A stretch of 64,000 bases of DNA from Nematostella vectensis (taxonomy: Eukaryota; Cnidaria; Anthozoa; Actiniaria; Edwardsiidae). Position 1 is the stretch's first letter; each line of letters begins with the position of its first letter. The position numbers and the translations under genes are program-made. The DNA lies in assembly GCF_932526225.1 (NCBI RefSeq), contig NC_064037.1, forward strand, positions 2,633,203 to 2,697,202, given 5' to 3'. This document shows, in pieces, positions 50,008 to 63,020 of the stretch. The notes under the pieces are model-generated. The model had not been told where the DNA came from, made no database searches, and saw only the letters and a program-made list of their open reading frames with translations.

Positions 50008-52355
50008 TTAGTGAGCAGGACTATTTAGGATCACAACAAAACGATGCCAACTACGGTCAAAAGACAGCGACAGAACTCAAGATTTCTCTATTCCACGCAA
50101 GCTCTGTTGGGTAGCCTCGATTCCATGGCGAGTGACACGAACCGGAAGGGAGTTTGTCATATCCGGTAGGCATAAAACAAATAATTTTCGCACACGTACT
50201 AATGAAAAATAAGAAAACAAAAAGAAAACAAAAAGACAGGTCAAGCATTATTTCTTTTATAATGACAATTAGATTCTGTTATTTGAAGTCGTGCTTACGT
50301 TGTCTTAAATACCACCGGAAGCCCACGATAAGTAGGAAGTGGGGTTTGTCTGCCATTTCACTTTTGGAGCTTGAGAGAAATGGTAGTTTATATGGGGAGT
50401 ATGGGTGGTTTGCGTTGCGTTGTTGGGAGCAAAAGCGTTTGAGTCGGATGATTCACTCGCTGTCATATTTTGAAACTTAACTCAGTATTCTTCATCAGTA
50501 TTCTTGCAGGGCGTCGTTCTGTTGTGAACCATGGTTCGAGTACTTAGTGGACTATCCAGCCGGCTGGCCGATACCCCTTGGATAATTTCGTCATCTCTTC
50601 TTTTATAATTCTACCGCGAATAAGAGATACTCAGAAATACATAAATTAAATAAATATTTTTATAATAAAAATGCACCATTGTAATACTCATATGTGTCAA
50701 GTAAGAATGTGTCGAGTAACAAAATCACAAGGATAAAAAAAAAGAAAATGGGATGATTAGTAAAAAAAATTATATAATCCGAGGTGGTGGTTAATTAAGT
50801 GTTGATTTGTCTTGCAAAGCGTTGTGCAAATATCTGGTGGACTCATTGTATACTCATAACATGTCTTTTTCCTAGTCAGACCATTTCAATGACATCCCCT
50901 AGTGCAACGTCTTCAGCCACTCGAATAAGCCTTACATACATCAATCAATTACAACCACATAATCATTTTTTATTCCCCCAAAATTCATTCCCACAATTCA
51001 AGTTCATTCCCTACATCTTGTGATATGCGTATGTAAGTAAAAGAAGAAATGTTTTGGACATCGGTCATAGCAAGAGAGTATGATGTACTCGGTCATAGCC
51101 ATACTGCGTCCACATTCAGCACTTAAGGTCTTGGTAAAGGTAAATTTGACACTACTGTTTGTTTTTGTGTTTTTTGCAAAACCTGTATCAATAGTTCTTA
51201 GACTTTATTTTTGCATATAATTTTTCCATAAATCGCAATCTAAGACGGCTAAAATGGGCCTTGCTGTTTCCCGTGACCTGTTGGCCGCGAATTCACGCCA
51301 AATCTTTGACTTTTCTAGGGTATTATTTTGAGGCGAGAACTCGATCTTGTCGGGCGTAACCACGCGCGACGGGTTTTAAGATATCGCCTTCAAATTTTCG
51401 GGATCTGATAGATAATTATGCCATGTCATAGTGTGAGGAATTTTCGATTTTCGACTGAAAATCGCTTTTATAGCACTTTTCGTGTCCAAATTTCGCCGGA
51501 AATGAGACTTCCAACTTTGATTCTTGATATTTGTTAACAGGGCCAAATAACAAAAAGTCCTCACACACTTTGTTAGATCACATTTCTGTCACTGAGATTA
51601 CGCAATTACGAGCAAGTTCATGCGCAATAACGCGAAGGTGCATTACGCTCTAGAGTAAACTCCGTACTTTTGAGTTTGAGGCCTCAAAACTTAATCACGG
51701 AATTAGCTATTGCAAAAATAAAACTTGCAGTAGATAATTCATTCTTTTATTTGACATATAGTTTGTTTATGTAGTTAAATTGCGGCGCGACAATATTTTT
51801 TTCTGCGGACACGTCGTTTACCTTTACCGAGGCCTTAATCGTGCTCAATGATGTTTTTAGATTTGTCATGTCGAGGAATTGAGAGAGAGATTTTGTTGAG
51901 CGTAATCCAGCGAATGCCTCCTCATATCCTGGTCAGAATTTGTTTCGGACGCACGCTTTTATTTGTCACTAGTGCGCAAACGGGGTATTTAAAGTGCGCA
52001 TGCGTCAAAAGTTACGATACAATACAATTTTTTTTATTTGCGTAACCCATGCGTAACTCATTTCTGCTGGTCACGTGAAAGCATTTTACAGTGGGTGAGC
52101 CCTGAACAGGGGTCGATCGAGCGATCGATATTTGACTTAAGGCAAGAATACAAATGACCAATGTGACGAACACATTTCATAGTGGCTTTATCGCAAGGTA
52201 TACCGTATTTTTAGCTGTACTACTTTTCTTTAGAGCCCTCCTTTAAGCGCTCACTTAGCACGGTCCTGATGTTAGCCGCTTAGTACAGTTAGTAAAGGTA
52301 CTCTATACATGTCCTATAAACAGAGTCGAATTCATTTCAGCGTATCCATCGAGGA
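50008..52355. other. Intergenic between UBE2G1 start and the GH63 gene 3' end
   Basis: No gene recognised. The main content is the TTAA MITE copy 2 (51127-51834). Plus ORF 50154-50480 overlaps the likely UBE2G1 promoter and has no motif. Confidence 0.5.
51127..51834. mobile_element. TTAA MITE, copy 2 (708 bp)
   Basis: Flanked by TTAA (51123-51126 and 51835-51838), with inverted termini ggtcttggtaaagg and cctttaccgaggcc. Internally homologous, in opposite orientation, to 31089-31663 over most of its length (shared tagttcttagactttatttt region). It carries extra sequence near the cacactttg block. Confidence 0.88.
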
Positions 52356-55300
52356 TCAATTGCCCTCCGTGGCTAACTTGTCCAGCATACGCGTCACCAG
52401 CGCCGTCCATCCAGTTTGATGGCTGTAAGGAATCAAGGCACATATATAATAGCTGTCGTCAGGAGTAGTTTACTTTAAAGCACAGAGGGAGCCTAATAAG
52501 TCAAACTCGGATCAGTACAACTAGCATGTCAAGGGAACTGCTCTGTAACTCAAACCAACTTTGTTTCTCCTAGAAACTATTTTTGAGTCTATTTTACTCG
52601 GATTGGAAGTCACCTTTAATACGAGTTGCAAACTACAGTGAGTGAAGTAAAGCAAAAGGGGAAACAAAGCGACAGGCTAAGGGAGGGATAGAGGGCACAA
52701 AGACCAATGAGGGGACAGAGCGACACACAGACAAGAATGGACAGAAAGACGAACGACAGAAAGACAGACGGACGAACGGACAAACGGTAAGGATAAATCA
52801 TGATTACCTAGCGCCGCACCCTCTACCAGTTTCAGGGTGAAAGTATTCGTAAAACAGGACTAACTGGTTCCAATTTGGGTCATTAGCATACTGCATTTCG
52901 TTGCCATGGCAAGGTCGTCTGCCTTTCTCGTCTGGTAGAAAGAGTGACGTCAGACGGCGCGATAGCTCATGGGATACATCGCGCAGGCGCATAAGGTTCC
53001 CTGATCCTGTCGGGCATTCAATCTTGAAGGTGTCGCCATAGAAGTAATCATAGCGTTCCAAGCACTCAATTATCAGCTGGTTCACTGACACAGAAAAACA
53101 AATCGTAACATTGTCATGATCATAATACAGTGGAACCTCCATTAAGCGAACAACCTCTATATAACGGACCTCCATTAGGCGAACAACCTCTATATAACGG
53201 ACCTCCATTAAGCGAACAACCTCTATATAACGGACCTCCATTAAGCGAACAACCTCTATATAACGGGCCTCCATTAAGCGAACAACCTCTATATAACGGG
53301 CCTCCATTAAGCGAACAACCTCTATATGACGGACCTCTATTAAGCGAACAACCTCTATATAACGGACCTCCATTAAGCGAACAACCTCAATATAACGGAC
53401 CTCCATTAAGCGAACAACCTCTATATAACGGATCTCCATTAAGCGAACATTCTCAATATAACGGACCTCCATTAAGCGAACAACCTCTATATAACGGACC
53501 TCCATTAATCGAACAACCTCTATATAACGGACCTCCATTAAGCGAACAACCTCTATATAACGGACCTCCATTAAGCGAACAACCTCTATATAACGGACCT
53601 CCATTAAGCGAACAACCTCTATATAACGGACCTCCATTAAGCGAACAACCTCTATATAACGGACCTCCATTAAGCGAACAACCTCTATATAACGGACCTC
53701 CATTAAGCGAACAACCTCTATATAACGGACCTCCATTAAACGAACAACCTCAATATAACGGACCTCGATTAAGCGAACAACCTCAATATAACGGACCTCC
53801 ATTAAGCGAACAACCCCAATATAACGGACCTCCATTAAGCGAACAACCTCAATATAACGGACCTCCATTAAGCGAACAACCTGATATAACGGACCTCCAT
53901 TAAGCGAACAACCTCTATATAACGGACCTCCATTAAGCGAACAACCTCTATATAACGGACCTCCATTAAGCGAACAACCTCAATATAACGGACCTCCATT
54001 AAGCGAACAACCTCTCTAGCGGAAAGGCAACTCTATAAACAAAACCTTGTTTCTCGATACCGTACGGAACCAGAAAGTCACACAATCAACACTGTGTCAC
54101 GTATTACTCACTGCAGATCCAGATGGGGCCTCGCCAATTGCTGTTACCGCCGAACATGAACGTGTTGGACTCGCCAGGAACGTACTGCACGCAGTATGTG
54201 TCACCATTTGCCTCCAGCTCGTACGGGTGATCCTTGTGGTACAGCGAAAGGGACCGTACACCGTAAGGGGACAGGAACTCGGACTCGTTCAGTACTCGGG
54301 ACAGGACGCGGCGGAGTTGGTTCTGTGTTGGTATGGCGAGGAGGTGATGGTACGTGCCAGCTGACACATCCATGTACGAGATCTGTTAGCAGGAAAATAC
54401 GGTGGTGTGTTTGATAGGGCTTTCCCTGCTCACATATTTATGTACGAGATCTGATACCAGGAAAATACCGTGGTGTGTTGGATAGGGCTTTCCCATTTCA
54501 CATATTTATGTACGAGATCTGATACCAGGAAAATACCGTGATGAGTTGGATAGGTCTTTCCCTGCTCACATATTTATGTACAAGATCTGATACCAGGAAA
54601 ATACCGTGATTAGTTGGATAGGGCTTTCCCATTTCACATATTTATGTACAAGATCTGATACCAGGAAAATACCGTGATGAGTTGGATAGGGCTTTCCCTG
54701 CTCACATATTTATGTACGAGGTCTGATACCAGGAAAATACCGAGTTGGGCTGCGAACAGACGCCTCTTTCATTCGAATTTCGCTGGCTGGCGTTCGCGAG
54801 GAAAGGCACGGTTTTTAGGGGATTAGAAATAATAAATCTGAGGCTGAATTAAGCCCTGTGCAAATTGCGCAAGCACCTGCCAGCATTGCTGGCGAATTCT
54901 TGCTCGACTGACCACAAGACAAAGGAAATGTCAAAGAAGTCCATTTCTTTGTCCTATAGTCAGTCAAGCGAAAATTTGCCAGCAATGCTAGCAGGTGCTG
55001 GCGCAGTTTGCACGGGGCTTTACAAAAGCACATACATAATATAAGTCGAACAAACACATAGCTCTGACCACGGAACAAATCTTACATTAAAACTGTTGAT
55101 TTTGTGGATGAACAAAAACTGGAAAACCCGGAAAAAATCCCTCGAAGAAAAAAGGCGATAACCAACTAACTCAACTCACGTGGTAACTAGGAATCGAAAC
55201 CCAGGGACTACAGAGCAACGGTCTGCCAAACCGTGCCGCCGATACTATACTACTATTGTGTCATGCCGAATAACAAGCTTACTGCTTTGTGCACTGTCAT

Positions 55301-58300
55301 TTCTAGACATTTAGACAAACTCCACGCTAGGTATCACGGGAAGGATAGACAATTCGTGAAGGACCACGGGAAGGGTGTAACCCTGGTGCTCAGGTTTCTC
55401 TACAATTGTAGGAAAAAAAAATGGGAGCTAACCTGAGACGCTAAGTCCTTCCTATTCTCCAGGAACCAATCCAGCCTCTTCTTAAACCCAGGCAATTTCT
55501 GCACAAACTCATCCTCAAGAACAAGGCAAGCGAACAGCGGTACAAGTCCCACCATTGAGCGCACGCGCAGTGGCTTGCTTCCGTCAAGTGACATGAGGTG
55601 ATCGTAGTAGAAGCCATCTTGCTCGTCCCACAAGCCGGAGCCGTCTCTCATGCTGTTTATGGCGTCCGAAATCTGCGTAAAATGCTCGAAGAATTTTGAG
55701 GCCATGTCCTCGTAGGACGAGTCGTAAACAGCAAGGTCTAGTGCGATTCCAAGCATCACTACACAGTAAAACGCCATCCAAGCTGTGCCATCGGCCTTTT
55801 GAAAAAGAAGGAAAAAGAAAAAGGAAAAAGGCGTAGCCATAGGATTTATTTATATTTGTTTAAGAGAACACTAGAGCCTTAAGTAGAGGTTGACAAGGGA
55901 AGGCGTGCTCTTATCTTATTAGCTAGATAAGCTTTTCATAAAATATAGTATATATATAGTACCTGCATAAGACAACCCTGCACAGGAAGATCCTTTGACC
56001 GATCAAAAATACCTAAAAAAATAAAAATAAAAAAATGTGTAAAAATAAAAATACTAAAATAAACGTATTCTTCATTGGAGACTGTATCCTCGAACCCAGG
56101 CTAATCTCCGTCACCCATACTCAACGGATTCAATATTGCGAACGCTTTGCTCAAATCCAAAGGTGACGTCATAATCAAGCTCATTTAAACTCATTCACCT
56201 ATATTATCAAGGCCCAAGAATCCTCCACCGAAGATGTTATTACCCGACGGGTCCTTCCTGTTCACCCACCTGAATACAAATAGCAGAACCTGAGTATAAG
56301 AGATTTTAAAAAGGCAGGAAATACTTCCACTTAAGTACAATGACGGGAAATACATCCACCTAAGCAAAAATAGCAGAACTTGGGTAAGAGGTTTTAAAAG
56401 GGCGGGAAATAAATCCGACTAAATACAAATCACAGAACTTGGGTCAAATGTTTCATCTTTGACTTGCAGGCGGAGTTTTTTTGAGGAGGTTTCAAAATGG
56501 CTGAGAATGAAAGTCGGACGTAATTGAATCATTTGCTCATGTTTTCCCACAATTCTTTATTGTGTCTCTTATTTTTTTGGAAATCTTGGTCTGCGATGCA
56601 TGGTACCACTCACCAAGTGAAATTAATGAGCAGCTTCTGGAAGCAGCGCGCAAGAAACTCGTTATCCCTGTGCCCCTTTCTCCCGGTCGTCTTATAGACC
56701 ATGTGGACGGCAAGAGCATGGACAGGGGGGTTCACATCGCTCAGAGCGAACTCGTACGCCGGCATCTGCCCGTTGGGCGCCATATACCACTCGCGCAAGA
56801 ACAACATTAGCTGGTCCTTGGCGAACTCTGGGTCGACTTTAGCCATGGGAAGCATATGGAATGCTAAATCCCAAGTCGCATACTAAAGACAAAAAAACGT
56901 AGATAAAACAGCTTAAAACACTCTTCTAAAAACTTATAAGTGAAAACACCTTTTAAACAAGAGCTGGGTCAAGTGGGATTCAAAACAGTGCTGTCTAGGT
57001 GGAACCCACGTGAATGCTTTTACAAGCCTCCGGCACAAGTAAGTGTTAGAAGGTAGGTTGGGGGCATTAAGAGTCCCTCCCTTCACTTCCCTTATCTAAC
57101 GTTTTATATAAAAAAAACTTGAAAAACAAAACAAAAAGATATTCACACTGAAGGCGATACTTCAGTTTATTTCCATGGATATTGCTTCTCTTACCCACGG
57201 GTATTCCCATTTATCAGGCATGGACAACACATCCTTGTTGAAAAGCTGCCGCCATTCAGGATTAGAGTTCCTGCCTTGAAGGCGGGTTGCGGGGGGCCTG
57301 GGCTGTTCTGGGTCTCCTTCCAGCCAATCATGGATGATGTAGTGATAAAACTGCTTACTCCACAGCAAGCCCGCGTAGGACTGGCGAGCGACAAGTTTCT
57401 GCTCCGAAGTCAAAGATGCTGCAAAGTAAGTCGGTAAACATAAAGGTGAAAAATAAGGCAGAGGAACCTATCTAAGGTATCTAACATAGGGGGCATAATA
57501 TTGCGTTAAAAATCGCAAATACGGTAACATCGCTTCCAAAAATGCTGTAGAACCTTTTTGTTTAAATACTCAAGAGAGAGAGAAATAGTCTGATTTCACA
57601 AGTCTGTAAAATCCCAGCCACCATAGAAAAACATGATACTGAATAGATTCACCCCGAACACAGCCTGAATATCGAAATACCGCTGATTCTGGTTTTCAGG
57701 GTAAAACTGTTAATAAAAAAGGTAAAACTATTAATAAAAAAAGTAAAACTATTAATAAAAAAGGTGTGTGAACCCACTGCACCCTGAACTCGCATGCCAA
57801 ATACAGTTGATAACAAAATGAGCTACAATGTTGGACAAAACTGTTGCCGCCTTTTTTGATTTTTCACTGCATAGGGGGTTCAATATTACCCTACTCCTCC
57901 TACGCGCTTCTCCCCCCTCCCCCAGTACAATGTTGTTCAATTCGGGCTGTCTTACTCGAAATTTAAGCACGGTTACATCCAAAATTGAAAGGGGGAAGGC
58001 AAGTTTCAATGACATTGTCTTGGAAAGAAAGCTAGTTGACTAACGATAGTATCGAGAAATCCGCCTTTTAAGGACGGGACAACTAGTTTTGTCCAGCATT
58101 GTAGCTACAGTAGCACGAATAAGTTGCGATAAGTTAAGAATTTATTCAGCCTTGTGTTATACGTTTTTATACGGCCTAGTGTGCTCAATAATGAGGCGCG
58201 TGGACCAACGAGGAGGGGATTAGCTATTACCGTCACCTGAGAAGCCACACAGGAAACCAAATGAACACCTACTGCTCTCCTTTCTAGTGCCCACAACCTG

Positions 58301-60933
58301 CCCAACGAGCATAGTACAGACAAGATGACAGACAAACTCACCAGGTATAGCTACATGATAAAATTCATCTGCTTCCCTTCGTCTCTGCTCAAGCAATGCC
58401 CCAAAGCTCCTCTCGGCAAAGGGGTGGTCCACCCTCTCATCCAGGGACATCAGTCGACACTTTAGTGTATGGCTATTACCAGAAGGAACCTGGATGACGT
58501 AATGAGCCGCTACTTTTGTCCCACGCTTTTTTGGATTAACAGCCTCTTGTTCTTTGTTTATTATGTATCTATGAAAGGCGTCTTTCGTGTAGTTCGTATA
58601 GTTGGGGTAGTTGTATAGAAGCTATTGGTTAGAGATAATTAGAAAATGTTGTCAGATTCGTTTGCTATTTTTTACATTTGAAAATTTAATATTTTATTTG
58701 CAAAAAAAATAACATAAATCATCCACAATTGGAGTCTTTGACTAGTAATATTTGATTAAACAATATCTAGTCAGTAACTCTTAAAGATCAAACTAGCAAA
58801 TGCAAAAGGATGCTTTGTGTGACTAGGTATTACAGTAAACAGGAGTTTGAAATGTTCAACCCACAACCACTTACATTGCTATTTGTCTCATTCTCTGTGA
58901 AGAGCATTTCTGGTTGCCCACCATCCTGATCTGTGTCAACAACAAACACATACTTCCCCAGTGACTCATGCCAGCACTCCACAGACCCAGGGTCTGTCTG
59001 CATCATCCTGGCCTTGACAGTACACCCCTCATGCTTGCACCCCCATATCCATGTGTTACGGTACCATAGAGTCGGCAGGACATGAAGACTTGCAGTCATT
59101 GGGCCACAGTTCTTGATAGTGATGTTGATGAGTATGTTGTTAGGGGTATTTTTTGCATATTCAGCTGTTACATCCCAATATCGGCTATCATCAAACACAC
59201 CTATGGACGAATAAGGTTACTGTCACCCTAAAATAACTTGTTCAGGCCTTCTTTATGCCCTGAATTATGTGCCAGGAGTTGTGTCACCTGAATCAATGAG
59301 CTCAAATTCAGGTTCATCTCTAGATCGTCTTCTGTTCTCATCAATCAACCTGCTGTATGGGAACTCCTCCTGAGGGTACTTGTACAGCGCCTTCATGTAC
59401 GAGTGGGTAGGGGTAGAGTCTAGATAGTAGTAACACTCCTTGACATCTTCTCCATGGTTACCTAAAAATGATTGACAGTTAGTTTTGCATTTAAAATACA
59501 GGTTACTCCAGGGAACAGCTGGCATTTTATGAAATCAAATAATACATTGACATCTGACATCTGTCATCTGACATCAAGACTGATAAATGAAGTTAATCAA
59601 TCAATAGAGATAAAAGTATAGGGTTTCAATAAATATTCCAATTGAAAAAAAAGGCTGCTTAATGTAGAGGATGGCCAAGAAATGGCTGAGTTCTGTACAG
59701 ATGTAGATTGACTTTATCAGTTGACTCCATCAAACAAGAGTATCGCTTAGTGAAAAAAAAAACCTTCACTCCCAGTGAGCCCAAACAGTCTCTCCTTTAA
59801 AATGGGATCTTTTCCATTCCATAGAGCAAGACCAAAGCACAGGCGGCATTGGCGGTCAGTCATTCCTAATAAACCATCCTCTCCCCAACGATATGCACGG
59901 GATCTGGCTTGATCATGAGAGAAATAGTCCCAACTGCAAATAAAAACAGTCATTTCTAAATACCATAGCGCAGTATCATCAGCACATAGCATGGCTCAGG
60001 AAGAAGGTATATTAGCTGACTTTTGTCAGCAACAGGCTGAGACCAGTCGATGCCCTCAAAGACTACCCATACCTGCCAGCCCCCGGACCTAAAAAAACGG
60101 GAGATTATTTTAGGGGGTTGGGTAGGGGGTACAGGATATATTCAATCGATATAATGACTGTACAATCACAATTAATATCTATTTGATAAAATATGATAAA
60201 TGGGCACCCTGTGTTAAAATGGATGTTCCCCCACGAGAACTTTGAAGAACTTTTGGGTAATTAATAAGGACATACTACTAAGAATTGCATAACTTTATTG
60301 CTAAATCCAACTTCTACTTCAAAAACAACTCGACTGATTAAAATTTTGTCATAAACCAGAAGATTTCAGTTAAAACCAGGAGACCTGGAGATATGATAAA
60401 AAACGGGAGTGTCCCATTAAACCGGGACTGTTCAAATATTCCAGAGATTACAATATTTAGTTTCCAGCTTTGACTTCCTGGCCAAAGTTTGCTGACTTTG
60501 TATCTTGTTACCCATTTACAAAAATCAAGAGACATAAAAGAAGGATCGCTTTTTCAAAACAATGATTATGTACTTAAAACATACATTACCCCATAAGAAC
60601 TTTGAAAATTATTGATCATTCCAACTCTCATTATTACAACCATTTTCATGCAGTAAGTCTTCCTATAAAACTAATCTCCAAATGATCCTCACATTCCCCG
60701 GGAAAAAAGTACCTCTAGTCTAAAGAATAATCAACATTGATGGATGATAAATCTTACCATGAGCCGTCCGGAGAGTAATCTTCGCGAACAGTACCCCACT
60801 GCCTCTCGGATAGATATGGTCCCCAACGCTTCCAGTTTCTCTCTCGTAATTTGTCTTCCTTTAGTCGAGTGGATTCCGCTGTCTTTTTCTCCAATACCAT
60901 CGTTACATGAGCATGGTGTAGTGGTTTTGCCAT
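52356..60933 (-). CDS. GH63-family glycosidase, YMR196W-like (complete, 13 exons, 905 residues)
   Basis: Predicted (alpha/alpha)6-barrel glycoside hydrolase of clan GH63. Exons (minus strand): 60933-60758, 59933-59764, 59461-59288, 59200-58875, 58621-58342, 57418-57195, 56882-56614, 56269-56199, 56012-55963, 55795-55433, 54382-54112, 53084-52808, 52422-52356 (stop TGA). All junctions are GT-AG and in phase. Key blocks: [80 protein letters not shown], then [11 protein letters not shown] starting at residue 451 with D455 the probable general acid, [15 protein letters not shown] near residues 633-647, NSNWRGPIW, and the C-terminal HQTGWTALV. No signal peptide, so probably cytosolic. Substrate unknown: relatives include bacterial glucosidases, mannosylglycerate hydrolases and yeast YMR196W. 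Intron 11 holds the 33-bp minisatellite; intron 10 holds copies of the exon 11 acceptor. Confidence 0.93.
53131..54018. repeat. 33-bp minisatellite, about 27 copies
   Basis: Unit acctccattaagcgaacaac plus ctctatataacgg, highly homogeneous (a few ctcaatata variants), within intron 11 of the GH63 gene. Because 33 is divisible by three, long repetitive ORFs appear on both strands (including [11 protein letters not shown] repeats); these are artefacts. Confidence 0.97.
54373..54735. repeat. 68-bp tandem repeat copying the exon 11 splice acceptor
   Basis: Six copies start with tgtac(g/a)aga at 54373, 54441, 54509, 54577, 54645 and 54713, in strict 68-bp period. The first overlaps the true 5' end of exon 11 (54382) of the GH63 gene. 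On the minus strand each downstream copy keeps a pyrimidine-poor tract ending in AG and the exon-start sequence atctcgtacat or atcttgtacat. Confidence 0.9.
54849..55022. repeat. Long hairpin, arms about 60 bp
   Basis: ttaagccctgtgcaaattgc and agcacctgccagcattgctg at the left are matched in inverse by cagcaatgctagcaggtgct and gcagtttgcacggggctt at the right, around a loop of about 45 bp. A foldback MITE in intron 10 of the GH63 gene; in the transcript it would form a stable stem. Confidence 0.85.
55175..55245 (-). repeat. Possible tRNA-derived SINE fragment
   Basis: Minus strand reads ggcggcacggtttggcagac, then a box-B-like gggtttcgattcc about 30 bp later. Spacing is tRNA-like but the cloverleaf is degenerate. 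A weaker similar stretch occurs at about 41425-41500. Not a functional tRNA gene. Confidence 0.3.
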
Positions 60934-62712
60934 ACTGGTGACTTTTCAAAATGTTTACAAACGGCGTGCCATAAAATATCGTCGAATCAACCCTGACGCA
61001 AAATTATTTACAGTAAATGTAAGTTAAAGGGCTATTTAGAGAGAAATAGCACAACTGCACGTTAAGTTTGTTGATTTATATAGTGCATTGAGCCAATAGC
61101 TGTTGATACTTACCGGTCTAGTTCGTTTAAACACCTCAAGATTCATAATAGATTCAAATTTATGCAAAGTTACTTACTGCGTCGTTAGGGGTCTGTTTGA
61201 TTTGTTTCTTGTTTTCTTCAACACTTCAGATTATAAAAACACAATGTTTTAAACACTTCAAGCTTATATGTTAAGTACAAGGACTATTAATAACCTGTGG
61301 GTCTTGAAGAATTACGTAATTAACTTAGTAGAACTTTTGATTGGCCTCCCTAGAAACCATTAGACCGGAAAGATACGGGAGAATCTTCGAAGAGAACATG
61401 CCATAAACACAAATGTACGTAGAAACTATGCCATATAATCCGTCTTTCTTTTTCTTAGAGGATTAGTTATTAGATTTTGTTCCCTCAAGAGTGGGTTATT
61501 GGTAGGGACTTGATAAAACTTTTTTCAAAGTGTAGTCATTAGGTCCGCCATGTTGGACGGGAGAAAAGTAGGAGCTTAGGGCGAGTTTGGTCTGGTTTGA
61601 TGGGCCCCCTGTGTCAGATAAGCCGGTCTTGCACTTACCTAGAGTGTCACGCACCCCTTCCCGGCAGGCTTTTGTGCTTGACACTAATAGCGGCTGATAA
61701 CCAGACTATTATTACCGCAATAACAAAAAACAGCCTTTTCCTGTGTAAAAAGCCTGTAGCTATTTGTAGGTTTTCTCATTAAGCGCGTTGAAGTGGTCAC
61801 ATTCTATGACCGCCGTTTTTCCCACATCCATTGTTTTTTTTCTCTCGAAACACCGCAAGAACCAGCAAATAATCCCTAACGAAAGAAATTACTTCCACCG
61901 AAATTATTGCCGCTGTGGAGAGAAATGAAGAATAATTTCGTTCATAGAACATGAACATCGTAGCGAAGCACCACCTCCCCACCCTTCGGCGACATAGCAT
62001 TGTATCCGTCTCTTTCATTAATGCTTTCGTCGCTCATTGCCTCGGCAGAATAGGCTCCCAGTTCTCTCTGAGTCAGTAATCGACATATTCTTTTGTTTTA
62101 AATGTTTTTCTTATCTTTAATATTTTGAGTAGATTCCAGTCAAGTGGGGTGGCTCATCCGAGTCGCAAACAAAAGTAACACCAAAAATGTAATTGCAAAA
62201 GTTAAATTTTTATTTCAAAAGCAAGATATAACAAGTCTTGTACTAATCAAATCAATGGTTGTCGTTTCTCTAAATGATCTTTAAGAGCCTAAGGCGACCG
62301 CGTGGGAAACCTGTAATAATCTAAAACGTTGATGTCTGGCTAATTTTTCAAATTCGCGGCCTGCAAACTCGTAACAAACACGAATATCTGCATGTTCACG
62401 TATACAGCTCTGAGGTGAAAACAATGCAAAAATGATTAATATGGTAAGGAATTGACCGAGCGAAATAAAAAAACGACAGTTTTTAAAACAGAGTTGATTG
62501 ATATAAGCTTAATATTATGCTTTTTAATATATATATCCTATTTAGTAACTTATAAAAATAACTTATCTTCTATTTATCCTCTAGCTGCTCTAGAGGGCAC
62601 ATAATGCGCACTTTTATTTTAAAAAAGTGTAAAAAAATCGTTAGGTGTGATAAGCCGGACTTCAGTTTAAAATTATTTCTAAAAAATCCCTACTGGTATT
62701 TATTGAGACAAA
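60934..62712. other. Region upstream of GH63 gene, no gene recognised
   Basis: Presumed promoter and intergenic DNA. A short minus ORF at 61797-62018 and a few others have no recognised motif or splice structure. Confidence 0.45.
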
Positions 62713-63020
62713 CAGCGTACACATATTCTTAGTGAGACAAAGGATATTCAGCAATTCAATAGAATCTAGCGCGTAACCAGGATTAGCCTAGGGGTAGGAG
62801 GGGTGGGGCGGAGGGAGGGAGGGGGGGGGGGAGCGTACACCTATTCCTAGTGAGAAAAAAGGATATTCAGCAATTTAATAGAATCTAGCGCGTAACCAGG
62901 ATTAGCCTAGGGGTAGGAGGGGTGGGGCGGAGGGTAGGAGGGGGGGGGGGGGAGCGTACACCTATTCCTAGTGAGAAAAAAGGATATTCAGCAATTCAAT
63001 AGAATCTAGCGCGTAACCAG
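62713..63020. repeat. Tandem repeat, unit about 120 bp, three copies
   Basis: Copies begin agcgtacac at 62713, 62832 and 62953. Each contains ggatattcagcaatt, gcgcgtaaccaggattagcc and ends in a long G run. The third copy is cut at aaccaggatt where the LINE tail begins. Confidence 0.85.

Noticed and set aside
50298-50356. Candidate first exon of UBE2G1 (MADKPHFLLIVG)
   Set aside because: Phase was compatible but residues do not fit the family. The exon at 49959-50007 (ALLLKRQLM) fits in both phase and sequence.
52804-52810. In-frame stop just after GCGAR as the end of the GH63 gene
   Set aside because: A donor (ag|gtaatc) precedes the stop, and a downstream exon at 52422-52356 continues in phase with the family's conserved HQTGW C-terminus.
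53130-53903. 257-codon plus-strand ORF and the 5' part of the 354-codon minus ORF
   Set aside because: Produced by the 33-bp minisatellite. Only 52808-53084 on the minus strand is a real exon.
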